The notes below the pieces were generated by a model, which was given only the letters and a program-made list of their open reading frames with translations, was not told the origin of the DNA and did no database searches. Positions 52,011-61,452 of a stretch of DNA of 64,000 nucleotides are shown here, piece after piece. Positions within the stretch are counted from its first letter, which is position 1. The number at the start of each line of letters is the position of its first letter. The stretch lies in assembly GCA_942491975.1 (NCBI GenBank), contig CALOCY010000004.1, positions 1,922,001-1,986,000 of the forward strand, in the 5' to 3' direction. Position numbers and translations under genes: made by a program. Source of the DNA: CALOCY01 sp942491975. Lineage in GTDB: Bacteria > Bacteroidota > Bacteroidia > Bacteroidales > Prolixibacteraceae.

Positions 52011-53666
52011 ATGATTATTAGTGCATTGCAGAAAGAGCGGGCCAAATATGCCCCCAAGCTTCCTAAAGCCTTAAAAGGAAACGTAAAGCTTGTTGAAGGA
52101 AAAGACACAGAATCGGTAGCTGATAAGGAAGAGATAAAAAAACTTTTCCCAAACACATACGGGTTACCATTGATCTCTTTTGAAGAGTGTAATGAGAAAA
52201 CGGATTATCCGGCAATCAATGTCGGGGTGATTCTTTCGGGTGGCCAGGCACCGGGTGGCCATAATGTGGTTTCCGGTTTGTTTGACGGGATTAAAGCCCT
52301 AAACCCCGGGAGTAAACTTTATGGTTTTTTAGCCGGTCCGGCAGGGCTTGTTGAGGGTAATTATAAGGAGTTGACAGCAGAGATTGTTGACAAATACAGG
52401 AATACCGGCGGGTTTGACATTATTGGCTCGGGGCGTACCAAGCTGGAGGAAGAGTGGCAGTTTGATAAAGGTATTGAGGTGTGTAAAAGCATAGGCGTAA
52501 CAGCATTGGTTATTATTGGTGGCGATGATTCCAATACCAATGCCTGTGTATTGGCTGAATATTATGCGCAGAAGAGAACCGGTATCCAGGTGATCGGTTG
52601 CCCCAAAACCATTGACGGCGACCTGAAGAATGAGATGATCGAAGCATCGTTTGGGTTTGATACGGCGTGTAAGGTCTATTCCGAGTTGATCGGGAACATC
52701 CAGCGTGATGCCAACTCGGCCAAAAAATACTGGCACTTTATTAAACTGATGGGACGGTCGGCTTCACACATTACATTGGAGTGTGCCTTGCAAACACAGC
52801 CTAACATTACCCTTATTTCCGAAGAGGTGGCTGAGAAAGCCATAACGCTGGGACAGGTTGTTGATTATATTGCAGGAATTGTGGCACAACGCGCCAGCGA
52901 AGGATACAATTTCGGGACGATACTGATCCCGGAAGGGCTTATTGAGTTTATCCCTGAGATGAAAGTGTTGATTGCCGAGTTGAATGATCTTCTTGCCGAA
53001 GGGACAGAGGCTGAAAAAACATATAAAGCACTGAAAAAGAGCGCACGTGTTTCGTGGGTGGTTGAACGGTTAGCTGCCGATTCGGCAAAAGTGTTCAGTT
53101 CACTTCCCGAGTCGATAGCCCGGCAACTCACACTCGACAGGGACCCGCACGGTAATGTGCAGGTATCACGCATTGAGACGGAAAAACTGCTCATCAGCAT
53201 GGTTGAGGTACGACTGGCTGAAATGAAAGAGGAGGGTTCCTACAAAGGTAAATTTGCCACGCAGAACCACTTTTTCGGGTACGAAGGACGTTGTGCTGCA
53301 CCGTCAAATTTTGATGCCGATTATTGCTACTCTCTTGGGTACACAGCAACAATACTGATAAGCCAGGGCAAAACAGGATACATGTCATCGGTATCGAACC
53401 TTACTTTTCCTGCTGATGAATGGATTGCCGGAGGTGTCCCCATAACCATGATGATGAACATGGAACGGCGTCACGGGCATATGAAACCGGTGATACAAAA
53501 GGCATTGGTTGAATTGGATGGTGATCCGTATAAATTTCTGGCAAAAAACAGGGAAGAGTGGGCACTCGAAACAGATTATATCTATCCGGGCCCCATACAA
53601 TACTTTGGGCCTTCATCGGTATGCGACCAGACGACTGTAACAATAAAGTTGGAACAACGCGGATAA
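52011..53666 (+). CDS. pfp: Diphosphate-fructose-6-phosphate 1-phosphotransferase
   Basis: PPi-dependent phosphofructokinase of the long (about 550-residue) bacterial/plant beta-type group. It phosphorylates fructose-6-phosphate reversibly in glycolysis. Seen: ILSGGQAPGGHNVV (PPi-binding GG), IGGDDSNTNACVLAEYY (the GGDD that marks PPi use over ATP) and CPKTIDGDLKN (catalytic PKTIDGDL), then MGRSASHITLECALQTQPN. Length 551 is normal. It is monocistronic, between the sigma terminator and its own terminator. Confidence 0.96.
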   Translation: MIISALQKERAKYAPKLPKALKGNVKLVEGKDTESVADKEEIKKLFPNTYGLPLISFEECNEKTDYPAINVGVILSGGQAPGGHNVVSGLFDGIKALNPGSKLYGFLAGPAGLVEGNYKELTAEIVDKYRNTGGFDIIGSGRTKLEEEWQFDKGIEVCKSIGVTALVIIGGDDSNTNACVLAEYYAQKRTGIQVIGCPKTIDGDLKNEMIEASFGFDTACKVYSELIGNIQRDANSAKKYWHFIKLMGRSASHITLECALQTQPNITLISEEVAEKAITLGQVVDYIAGIVAQRASEGYNFGTILIPEGLIEFIPEMKVLIAELNDLLAEGTEAEKTYKALKKSARVSWVVERLAADSAKVFSSLPESIARQLTLDRDPHGNVQVSRIETEKLLISMVEVRLAEMKEEGSYKGKFATQNHFFGYEGRCAAPSNFDADYCYSLGYTATILISQGKTGYMSSVSNLTFPADEWIAGGVPITMMMNMERRHGHMKPVIQKALVELDGDPYKFLAKNREEWALETDYIYPGPIQYFGPSSVCDQTTVTIKLEQRG

Positions 53667-53691
53667 CAAATATACAGTAATGAACTATAGG

Positions 53692-53723
53692 TAAGCCCTG
53701 TCTTTTTTTAGATGGGGCTTTTT
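53692..53723 (+). terminator. Terminator of pfp
   Basis: AAGCCC and GGGGCTT pair around a T-rich loop and are followed by TTTTTC, about 30 nt after the pfp stop. The following 250 bases up to 53981 hold low-complexity DNA (repeated CACAGGGCA and TTGTTGAGTTG-like words) and no gene. Confidence 0.6.
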
Positions 53724-53981
53724 CATTGGCACAGGGCACAGGGCATAGAGCACAGGGTAAAAGGGGAGACCGGGGTTTTTGAATGGTCAATTGTTAATGG
53801 TGAATGGCTTGGTTTCTGCTATCTTCTGTTTTTTTATTGTTTATGTGTTGGGGTGTTTTTTGTTGAGTTGTTTGAGTTGCTTTTTTCTCAACAATTCAAC
53901 ACCTTAACGACTCAACAGTTTTTTGTTGCTTATTTTTTCAAAGACACAAAATTCCGTTAACTCCTGTTATTTCCGTTGTTG

Positions 53982-54656
53982 CTAATTTGAAAACACGTAG
54001 GCTATAATATTGGCTCCCATTTGCAGTGCTTTTTCGCGAATATCCTGTGGGTCGTCATGGACTGCTTCATCTTCCCATCCATCGCCCAGGTCGCACTCGT
54101 AGGTGTAAAATACCACCAGCCTTCCTGCGTGAAAAAGACCAAACCCCTGGGGCGGATTATTGTTGTGTTCATGTATTTTTGGTAATCCTTTGGGGAAGTC
54201 ATAATGTTTTTGGTAGACGGGGTGGGAGAAGGGCAATTCAACAAACTCCTGTTCGGGGAAGACTTTTCGCATTTCCCGCAGTACAAATTCATGCATGCCG
54301 TAATTATCGTCGATATGCAGGAAACCACCGGCTTCGAGGTATCGTTGCAGGTTTTCAGCTTCAGGTTCGGAAAAAATCACGTTGCCGTGCCCGGTCATGT
54401 GTACCAACGGGTAGTTAAACAAGTCAGGGCTTCCCACCTCCACGGTTTCAGGTTGTGGGGCGATATATGTATGCAGGTTTTGATTACAGTAGGCGATAAG
54501 ATTGGGGAGCGATGTGGGATTGGCATACCAGTCTCCGCCCCCGTTGTATTTTAACAGGGCAACCTTAACCGTAGTGTGCTGTTGCGATGCTCCTTCAATG
54601 GCTATAAGAAGCAGAAGGGTGGCAATAGCGGTTTTTATACTAAGCAGTAGTTTCAT
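53982..54656 (-). CDS. DUF4159 domain-containing secreted protein
   Basis: A 224-residue exported protein: signal peptide ending near GASQQ, then VALLKYNGGGDWYANP, PLVHMTGHGNVIFSE and GGFLHIDDNYGMHEFVLREM, which match DUF4159 (a glutamine-amidotransferase-like fold). Family function is unknown; homologues accompany BatA-type aerotolerance genes. It overlaps the end of rsmE by 17 bases and is co-transcribed with it. Confidence 0.88.
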   Translation of the reverse strand: MKLLLSIKTAIATLLLLIAIEGASQQHTTVKVALLKYNGGGDWYANPTSLPNLIAYCNQNLHTYIAPQPETVEVGSPDLFNYPLVHMTGHGNVIFSEPEAENLQRYLEAGGFLHIDDNYGMHEFVLREMRKVFPEQEFVELPFSHPVYQKHYDFPKGLPKIHEHNNNPPQGFGLFHAGRLVVFYTYECDLGDGWEDEAVHDDPQDIREKALQMGANIIAYVFSN

Positions 54657-55347
54657 TTTCCAGGTTTACAATGTGGCAGGCTACAATGCCTGCGGTTTCG
54701 GTGCGCAACCGGCTCTTTCCCAGCACTATTTCCGTAAAACCGTTCTGCTTTGCGAAGTTAACCTCTTCGGGTGAGAAATCCCCTTCAGGGCCAATCAATA
54801 TGATTACGGGTTGTGCTTTTTTAATTTCTCCTTTCAGGTGTGGCTTATCTCCCTCCTGGCAATGTGCAATAAATTTGTTGCCATTGGGGGATGCTGAAAC
54901 AAATTTCCGAAGTGGGACCAACTCGTTTAAGACGGGCTTATGTGCTTTTAAAGATTGCTTCATTGCCGCAATAATGACCCGTTGCAGACGTTCGTTTTTG
55001 ATGTTTCTACGCTCGGAGTGTTCGCACAACAGCGGGGTAATTTCATCAATGCCAATTTCGGTGGCTTTTTCCAGAAACCATTCAAAACGGTCGATGCTTT
55101 TGGTGGGGGCAATGGCAATATGCACACTAAACGGGTTGCGCTGCTGTACTGTTTTGTTTGTAACCTCAACGGTGCATTTTTTAGGATGGGCATCGGTAAT
55201 CACAGCATCATAAAGGGTGCCTTTCCCGTCCATCAGCGTTATCATATCCCCATTAACCAAGCGTAATACCTTTATACAGTGTTTTGATTCTGTTTCATCG
55301 AGTGTATAACGATTGCCAGCTATGTCGGGTGTATAAAACAGGTGCAT
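54640..55347 (-). CDS. rsmE: 16S rRNA (uracil-1498 N3) methyltransferase
   Basis: SPOUT-class methyltransferase that methylates U1498 of 16S rRNA. It starts MHLFYTPDIAG (a second ATG lies directly upstream). The N-terminal PUA-like part is followed by SPOUT motifs: KSIDRFEWFLEKATEIGIDEI, LLCEHSERR, and the SAM knot LIGPEGDFSPEEV and LGKSRLRTETAGI. Length 235 is normal. It overlaps the DUF4159 gene. Confidence 0.95.
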   Translation of the reverse strand: MHLFYTPDIAGNRYTLDETESKHCIKVLRLVNGDMITLMDGKGTLYDAVITDAHPKKCTVEVTNKTVQQRNPFSVHIAIAPTKSIDRFEWFLEKATEIGIDEITPLLCEHSERRNIKNERLQRVIIAAMKQSLKAHKPVLNELVPLRKFVSASPNGNKFIAHCQEGDKPHLKGEIKKAQPVIILIGPEGDFSPEEVNFAKQNGFTEIVLGKSRLRTETAGIVACHIVNLENETTA

Positions 55348-55439
55348 CACAGTTAAATTTGAACAGCCTCTAAAAATACGGACTGTTTTTGTAAATTGCC
55401 AGTGTATGTACTACAAAAAAGAGAAGAGGTTGTTCAAAA

Positions 55440-55560
55440 AGTAAAAGATTCTCTCATTCCGGACTTCCTGCCCGACTACGTCATTCAGGCGGGAACCCGG
55501 AGTCTCATAATTCCGGTTATCAAAAACAAGAAATTCCCGCTTCCGCTGGAATGACTATGA
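55440..55560. repeat. Short palindromic repeat region
   Basis: The 241-base gap between rsmE and sixA carries words such as CTTCCTGCCCGAC, GTCATTCAGGCGGGAAC and ATTCCCGCTTCC, which look like degenerate copies of the common GTCATTCC...GGGAATCC intergenic repeat. No gene is seen. Confidence 0.4.
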
Positions 55561-55591
55561 AATAAGAGTTTTGGGAAAACCTTCGATATTA

Positions 55592-56095
55592 TCAGGAGAT
55601 ACGGTACAGTCTTGGATATTCGTGAAACTCAAATTGCCCGCTTTGGGGTTCAATGTCGTTCCAGTCATCCACTTCAAAGGCTATTGATACCGATGAACAG
55701 GTGGGCATATCGTCATAAAAAACAGGTAACAGGTTGCCGGTAAAGATAGACATATGCGGGTTGTGGCCGAAAACCATGAGTGTTTTCACGCTTTCATCAG
55801 TAGCCCGTATCAACTGTATGAACTCTTTGGTCGTTATGCCGTCATACAACTCAATTTCACGTTGAATGCTCACCTTTGGAAATTGTAAAATATCGGCATA
55901 AATTTCTGCCGTTTCCAGTGCGCGTGGGGCAGGGCTTGAGATCATGGCATTGGGGATAATCCCGTGCTCTTTTTGCAATATCCTTGCCATATTTCGGGCA
56001 TCTTTTTTTCCTCTTCCCTTAAGTTTCCTCTCATAATCGGGTTTAAAAAAATGTCCTTCGGCCTTTGCATGCCTTACCATTACCAATCGTTTCAT
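55592..56095 (-). CDS. sixA: SixA-type histidine phosphatase
   Basis: A 167-residue phosphohistidine phosphatase of the histidine phosphatase superfamily. The catalytic RHA motif is at the N-terminus (LVMVRHAKAEGH), followed by the conserved Arg in SSPAPRALETAEIY and the second His in MVFGHNPHMS. Small and without a signal peptide, so cytoplasmic. Known SixA enzymes act on histidine phosphotransfer domains; the target here is not known. Confidence 0.9.
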   Translation of the reverse strand: MKRLVMVRHAKAEGHFFKPDYERKLKGRGKKDARNMARILQKEHGIIPNAMISSPAPRALETAEIYADILQFPKVSIQREIELYDGITTKEFIQLIRATDESVKTLMVFGHNPHMSIFTGNLLPVFYDDMPTCSSVSIAFEVDDWNDIEPQSGQFEFHEYPRLYRIS

Positions 56096-56188
56096 CTGAA
56101 AATTGTTTTAACCGGTTAAGTTAGATGTACGGAATACTCCTGAAATGGTTGTGTTTTAGGCCTGTTTTTTTGAAGATATAATTGTATT

Positions 56189-56222
56189 TTAGCCCTGAAG
56201 GTTTCAAAAACCTTCAGGGCTA
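56189..56222. promoter_or_regulatory. Perfect hairpin abutting the start codon of the phosphoesterase
   Basis: TTAGCCCTGAAGGTTT and AACCTTCAGGGCTAA pair over about 14 bp around a CAAA loop, ending 2 bases before the ATG at 56225. It would cover the ribosome-binding region in the mRNA, or end read-through on the minus strand upstream of sixA. Confidence 0.6.
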
Positions 56223-56224
56223 AA

Positions 56225-56716
56225 ATGAAAAAAATAGGTTTACTTTCAGATACACACGGATTTATTGACCCGAAATTTTTAACGTTTTTTGCCGGTTGCG
56301 ACGAGCTGTGGCACGCGGGCGATATGGGTACCATTGCCATTGCCGACCAATTGGCAGCCCGTAAACCGCTAAAAGCGGTTTACGGCAATATCGACGGGCA
56401 CGATGTACGTGTTGTATATCCGCAACACCAACGGTTCACGTGCGAAGGGGTTGACGTGTGGATGACGCATATTGGCGGCTACCCCGGAAGGTATGCCCAC
56501 CATGTTATGCCCGAAATATTCAACAATCCGCCGAAACTGTTTATCTCCGGCCATTCACATATCCTGAAGGTGATCTACGATAAAAAGCTGAAACTGCTGC
56601 ACATTAATCCCGGTGCTGCCGGAAACTATGGTTTTCATCAGGTAAAAACCGCTGTACGTTTTATCATTGACGGCACGGATATCCGGGAGTTGGAGATTAA
56701 AGAGGTGGTGCGGTAG
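56225..56716 (+). CDS. YfcE family metallophosphoesterase
   Basis: A 163-residue calcineurin-like phosphoesterase of the YfcE/MJ0936 type. It shows IGLLSDTHGFID (DxH), ELWHAGDMG (GD), VYGNIDGHD (GNxD), MTHIGGYPG and LFISGHSHIL (GHSH), with all metal ligands present. Cytoplasmic; it hydrolyses phosphodiesters in vitro. Its start directly follows the hairpin at 56189-56222. Confidence 0.92.
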   Translation: MKKIGLLSDTHGFIDPKFLTFFAGCDELWHAGDMGTIAIADQLAARKPLKAVYGNIDGHDVRVVYPQHQRFTCEGVDVWMTHIGGYPGRYAHHVMPEIFNNPPKLFISGHSHILKVIYDKKLKLLHINPGAAGNYGFHQVKTAVRFIIDGTDIRELEIKEVVR

Positions 56717-56806
56717 AACACGATAAGGGAAGGTTTTCGGCAGAAAAATAAAAGATTCCATCCCTGTTTTAAAAGATAGAGTCCTTTTGTTAAGTAATGC
56801 AATTGC

Positions 56807-57649
56807 TTATTGTTCATTGCTCACCTGATACGCCACCCACCTGTTGCGGGACAGGCAACACGCCTCTTTGAAGCCCAGGCTTTCGGCTTTGGCTTTAATG
56901 TCGGGGATGTCGTTTTCGTAAAACCCGCTTAAGATAAGCGTGCCGTTGGGGGTGAGCACCTGCAAATAGGTTTCCATATCAGCCAGTAGCACATTTTTTT
57001 GGATGTTGGCAAAGATTGCATCAAATTGCTGATTGTTAAGCAGTGTTGCATCGCCCTGGTGTACCGTGATGTTTTTTATGTTGTTGATTTTGGCATTCTC
57101 CAGCGTGTTTTCGTATGCCCATTGGTCAATATCGATGGCGGTGACTTCGGCTGCCCCTTTCATGGCCGCCAGTATACCCAGTATGCCGGTTCCGCATCCC
57201 ATGTCGAGTACCCGTTTCCCCTTCAGTTCCATGTTCAGGATGAGCTCTATTACCAGCGATGTGGTTTCGTGGTTGCCGGTGCCGAATGCCATTTTGGGTT
57301 CAATAATAATCTCGTACTCAGCCTTGGGGTATTCATGGTGGAACGGTGCCCTGACTACACACTTGTTGGCTACCAACAATGGTTTGAAGTAGTTTTTTTC
57401 CCACTCTTCATTCCAGTTTTTATCGGGCATTTCTTCGGCAGTGGTTTCAACCGTAAAGAGCGGATTGTTGTTGAATGCCAGTTGGCCTATCGCTTTTTGA
57501 TCGAGTGTACAGGAGGGGATGTAGGCCTCTATACCGGTATCGGTTTCCACAAAACTTTCAAAATCGAGTGTGCCGAGTTCGGCAATAACAATTTCGCGGT
57601 TGATTTCATTGACCGGTTCAATACGGCAGGTGAGTTTGGTGTATTTCAT
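56807..57649 (-). CDS. prmA: Ribosomal protein L11 methyltransferase
   Basis: SAM-dependent methyltransferase that trimethylates ribosomal protein L11. An N-terminal substrate-recognition domain (first 90 residues) precedes the Rossmann domain with MAFGTGNHETTSLV, VLDMGCGTGILGILA (motif I), VTAIDIDQWAYENTLENA (motif II) and FDAIFANIQKNVL (motif IV). At 280 residues it matches the shorter Bacteroidota form. Followed by tpiA upstream, 130 bases away on the same strand. Confidence 0.93.
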   Translation of the reverse strand: MKYTKLTCRIEPVNEINREIVIAELGTLDFESFVETDTGIEAYIPSCTLDQKAIGQLAFNNNPLFTVETTAEEMPDKNWNEEWEKNYFKPLLVANKCVVRAPFHHEYPKAEYEIIIEPKMAFGTGNHETTSLVIELILNMELKGKRVLDMGCGTGILGILAAMKGAAEVTAIDIDQWAYENTLENAKINNIKNITVHQGDATLLNNQQFDAIFANIQKNVLLADMETYLQVLTPNGTLILSGFYENDIPDIKAKAESLGFKEACCLSRNRWVAYQVSNEQ

Positions 57650-57726
57650 GGTTGTAGGCGATTAATGTTTAAGGTATAAAGATACGGTTAAACGGGCATT
57701 GATGGCTGGTAAATGGTAAAAAATAA

Positions 57727-57747
57727 CCCCTCGTTGCAAGCGAGAGG
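57727..57747 (-). terminator. Hairpin after tpiA
   Basis: On the minus strand CCTCTCGC pairs with the following CGAGGGG around TTGCAA, then TTATTTTTTACC. It lies about 30 nt after the tpiA stop and could end that transcript before prmA. Confidence 0.5.
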
Positions 57748-57779
57748 TAGTATCCTGTAGTTGAATTTACCTGTTCTGC

Positions 57780-58538
57780 TTAAAAAGCGTTAATAATTCC
57801 CAGAAAGTCTTCCGCGTTGAGGGCAGCACCACCAATCAGGCCACCGTCTACATCGGGATTGGCAAAAATCTCTTTGGCATTGGAGGGCTTACAGCTTCCG
57901 CCGTACAGGATCGAGGTGCTTTCGGCAATTTCCTTCCCGTATTTTTCAGCAATAAGGCTGCGGATAAAGTGGTGCATCTCCTGTGCCTGGTCAGGTGTGG
58001 CGACTTTACCGGTGCCAATGGCCCATACCGGTTCGTAGGCAATCACCACTTTTTTGAATTCATCGGCTGACAGGGCAAACACCCCGTCTGTCATTTGCGC
58101 TTTAATAACATCGAATAGTTTTCCTGATTCGCGCTCTTCCAGCACTTCCCCGACACAGAAAACGGGAATCAGCCCGTTGTCAAGTACACGGGTTACTTTT
58201 TTTGCCAGTATTTCATTGGTTTCGCCATAGTAGGCACGTCGTTCGGAGTGTCCGAGAATACAGTAAGCAGCACCGGTGGATTTTACCATTTCGGCCGATA
58301 CTTCGCCTGTAAATGCACCTTTAGGCTCGGCACCGCAATTTTGTGCACCCACACCAATCCTTGCAGTGTCTACACTTTCAACAACCTGTGTAATATGTGT
58401 AAAGGGCGGACATATCACCACATCAACAGCGGCATCTCCGTTTTCAGTAACCGCTTTGTTGACTGCTTTAGCCAATTCAATACCTTCCTGAACAGTGGTG
58501 TTGCATTTCCAGTTTCCGGCAACAATATTTTTTCTCAT
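57780..58538 (-). CDS. tpiA: Triose-phosphate isomerase
   Basis: Glycolytic isomerase interconverting glyceraldehyde-3-phosphate and dihydroxyacetone phosphate. ATG 58538 (MRKNIVAGNWKCN) is chosen over one seven codons upstream because it gives the standard start. The catalytic Lys is in NWKCN, the electrophile His in YCILGHSERR, and the catalytic Glu in VVIAYEPVWAIGTGKVA. The C-terminal GGLIGGAALNAEDF phosphate loop is intact. Length 252 is normal. Confidence 0.97.
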   Translation of the reverse strand: MRKNIVAGNWKCNTTVQEGIELAKAVNKAVTENGDAAVDVVICPPFTHITQVVESVDTARIGVGAQNCGAEPKGAFTGEVSAEMVKSTGAAYCILGHSERRAYYGETNEILAKKVTRVLDNGLIPVFCVGEVLEERESGKLFDVIKAQMTDGVFALSADEFKKVVIAYEPVWAIGTGKVATPDQAQEMHHFIRSLIAEKYGKEIAESTSILYGGSCKPSNAKEIFANPDVDGGLIGGAALNAEDFLGIINAF

Positions 58539-58559
58539 AACCTGGTTTTTTATTTTCAT

Positions 58560-58933
58560 TTTTATACCTTCCTCTCCTCAAAGAGGGCGGGGTGTAATGT
58601 AATTATTTACCACTACAAAAATAAGCGAATAGCTCTAAATCGCATTTTACAACCGGTTTTGTAGTTCGATCCTTAACGTTATTTTATTATCGGATTAATG
58701 TTTAACCTTCTAAATTTTTTGTAATTTTTATTTTCTTATTTTTAAATCGATCCCTTTCTTATATGAGTTTTTAGTTTATATAGCAGATCATACAATCAGT
58801 GAGGCCTTACTCTTATATACAAATCCTCCTGGCAAGCGTTCTCATTTGTATCATACATATTATAAAGCCTGAGAAAAAACGAGTTCCAATAATCTCAAGG
58901 TTCCGGATTTATGCCCGGAATGATCACGTACTT
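58560..58933. other. Gene-free gap between tpiA and the DUF5686 gene
   Basis: About 370 bases, AT-rich, with no open frame of note and no clear terminator or repeat. It must hold the tpiA promoter. Confidence 0.5.
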
Positions 58934-61381
58934 TTATAGTATAAACTGCATACTCACCCGTATCCCCCATTTCTCAGCATTGGTATTGTTGTTGTAGTTA
59001 AGGCGCCAAAGAGCATCTACCCGGAAGAATTTGAAGATATTTTCAATGCCTACTGATGCTTCCATGTAAGGGGTTGCCCCCAACCCTGAGAGCCCTTCGG
59101 GAAATTGCAGTACCGTATGCCGCTCTTCATGCAGTTCGCCCCACAATGCCCGGAATCCAACGACTTCACGCCATTTCAAACGCCTGAACAGGGGCATTTT
59201 ATTGAGAAAGAAGCCCTGAAAATGGTGTTCGAAGTAGGCACTGATATAGGCATCGCTGGTAAATTCGTAATAGTTCATCATGTTAAAGGCAAACACATCG
59301 AATGCATATGTCTCATTGCCCGGATGAAGCCCGAGCAATGGAAAGGGTACATGTCCGAATATTTTTTCGCCCTTGAGAGATATGACCGAATAGCCCAGCG
59401 GATTGATGGGCAGTTTGTCGTAAAAATCGAAGCCTACTTTCAGGTAGTCGTATTCCCCTCCCATAAAGCCGTTTAATCCTGCCTTTAGCTTCAAATTTAC
59501 AATCGGGTAGTCACTGCCAAAACTGGTGCGGTCAAAATCCCCGGCCATAAACGTTTCGCCAAAAGCAATACGTGTATTGAACGACAATTCGGTATTTCGG
59601 ATGTGGCTGACCGGAGTACCATCGATGTCTATAAACGGCACAAACAACCCCGATGTCATATTTTGTACACTCAGTGTCAATTTATTAGAGAAGCCCCTCA
59701 CCCACTCTTTTTCGCAGTAGAGTTCTATTTTATCGAGCATATTGAGTTTGCTGTTGGGGTTACGGCTCAACAGCGACGACATGATGTTGTCTTCCATAAA
59801 GGCGTTATCGCTTTTTCCCAGTAACTGGTAGTCGTGCTCACCACTGATACCCAGCATAAAGAGCAGTTTAGTATTGAAATAGTAGTCGAAATTACCACCA
59901 TATTTAAACTCGCTGTCTTTAAGCCCGTATGCCAGGTAACCACCCACGCGAAACTTTTTACTGAACATCCCTGTAGTACGTCCGCCAAACCGAAAGCGGT
60001 TGCCCTCTACCTGATTGAAACTGTACATATAGTAGTAGGGGCCTATTTCAAAGGTCTCATAGTCTTTGTACCCAAAAAAGAACATCTCCACCACATCGGC
60101 TACCGTACGGAAAAGCGGGATTTTTTTCACCGAGTCTACCATGGCATAAATGGCTGCTTCCTGCTTGCGCAGTTGCTCGGGACGATTGTTCAGCCAATAG
60201 TCCTCTGCTTTTCCCATAGCCTTATCTTCTACTGTGATCGCTTCCATTTTTTTGACCTGTTCCGGCATTTTTTCAAAACTGAAATCCCGGTAGTGGGTCG
60301 TTTTTCGCCCAATCAGGCCTACTGTTTTCCCCTTGTCTTTCCGTCTGATGTTTAAATCGGCATACAGGTAGTCCCTGTAAGGTACCCACTTGCCATTACG
60401 CTCCATAAAGTTCTTGGTGACAATCACATCATTCAAAAAATTGACATTCACATTTTTGGCCAGTTTCATCTCGACACGGGTAATGGCGAAGGAGCTATCG
60501 GCCACCCACATTTTTCCCTCAAAGACAGGTTCCTGCCTGAGCTTAGGTTTAAACGAGAGTTCATACGTTTTATGCCCGCCTATCATTGCACTATCGGTCA
60601 GGTAATACCGGTAGAATGACAATCCCTGATCACACACCGGGGAGACCAACCCGATATCAGAGAGCATAATGTAGTTATCGTAGATATTGACATTCTGGTA
60701 CACCTGTCCGGTAAACTTCGTAATCATAGCGGTGGTCATTCCCGATGCTTTATTAGCAACAATCACCTCACGGTCTTCGCCGCTTTTGGCATTGTGGTAT
60801 ACATCGGATATGCTTTCGCTGATAAACACAGGCAGAAATGTTTTACCATCGGTTTCCAGCGTATCAATATGGTCATATACAAAATCGAATTGCTTCCAGA
60901 TTTTGGAGTCTTTCTGGCGGCGTTTTATGTTTTTCAGGTCAACCTCTATCTTATTGTAGACTTTGCTGTACCAGTCAGGATAACAGGATGGGTTATTGTT
61001 AGCTTTATTCTTGATAATGTTTCTAAATATGGGATGCGCAGGGTTCTCTGTAGGCAAAATAACAATTTCACCCAGTTCATATACATCTTCTGAGAGGTTT
61101 ACGTCTATTTTCTGCGTTTGGTGGACTTTCAGTTGAAAGGTTTGTTTGATATATCCCACCGCAGAAATCTCCAATTGATCGATTTTTTCATCGGTAGAAA
61201 GACTGTACTGACCATCGAATGTGGACATAGTCCCCACATGCGTATTTTTGAAGATGATATTGGCATACGGAATGGACTCACCGTTTTTTGCATCGCGTAC
61301 CCTCCCTGAAATCACTGTTTTTTGTGCCGATACAGCCAATGAGAGTATCAATAATAGTAAAAGTGCAGTTGTGTATTTCAT
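58934..61381 (-). CDS. DUF5686 and carboxypeptidase-regulatory-like domain protein
   Basis: An 815-residue outer-membrane protein. ATG 61381 (MKYTTALLLLLIL) opens a signal peptide ending at VSAQ. The first 90 or so residues form a carboxypeptidase D-like beta domain (VISGRVRDAKNGESIPYANIIFKN, STFDGQYSLST) as at the start of TonB-dependent receptors. The rest is the DUF5686 region, with many alternating beta strands and a C-terminal aromatic residue pattern (SMQFIL) that suggest a beta barrel. No TonB box or plug is visible. Function unknown. Confidence 0.9.
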   Translation of the reverse strand: MKYTTALLLLLILSLAVSAQKTVISGRVRDAKNGESIPYANIIFKNTHVGTMSTFDGQYSLSTDEKIDQLEISAVGYIKQTFQLKVHQTQKIDVNLSEDVYELGEIVILPTENPAHPIFRNIIKNKANNNPSCYPDWYSKVYNKIEVDLKNIKRRQKDSKIWKQFDFVYDHIDTLETDGKTFLPVFISESISDVYHNAKSGEDREVIVANKASGMTTAMITKFTGQVYQNVNIYDNYIMLSDIGLVSPVCDQGLSFYRYYLTDSAMIGGHKTYELSFKPKLRQEPVFEGKMWVADSSFAITRVEMKLAKNVNVNFLNDVIVTKNFMERNGKWVPYRDYLYADLNIRRKDKGKTVGLIGRKTTHYRDFSFEKMPEQVKKMEAITVEDKAMGKAEDYWLNNRPEQLRKQEAAIYAMVDSVKKIPLFRTVADVVEMFFFGYKDYETFEIGPYYYMYSFNQVEGNRFRFGGRTTGMFSKKFRVGGYLAYGLKDSEFKYGGNFDYYFNTKLLFMLGISGEHDYQLLGKSDNAFMEDNIMSSLLSRNPNSKLNMLDKIELYCEKEWVRGFSNKLTLSVQNMTSGLFVPFIDIDGTPVSHIRNTELSFNTRIAFGETFMAGDFDRTSFGSDYPIVNLKLKAGLNGFMGGEYDYLKVGFDFYDKLPINPLGYSVISLKGEKIFGHVPFPLLGLHPGNETYAFDVFAFNMMNYYEFTSDAYISAYFEHHFQGFFLNKMPLFRRLKWREVVGFRALWGELHEERHTVLQFPEGLSGLGATPYMEASVGIENIFKFFRVDALWRLNYNNNTNAEKWGIRVSMQFIL

Positions 61382-61452
61382 TTTAAACAATGAACAATTA
61401 AAAATACAATATTTTTCTTGTGTCTTGATACTTAATACCTGTGTCTAATTAT

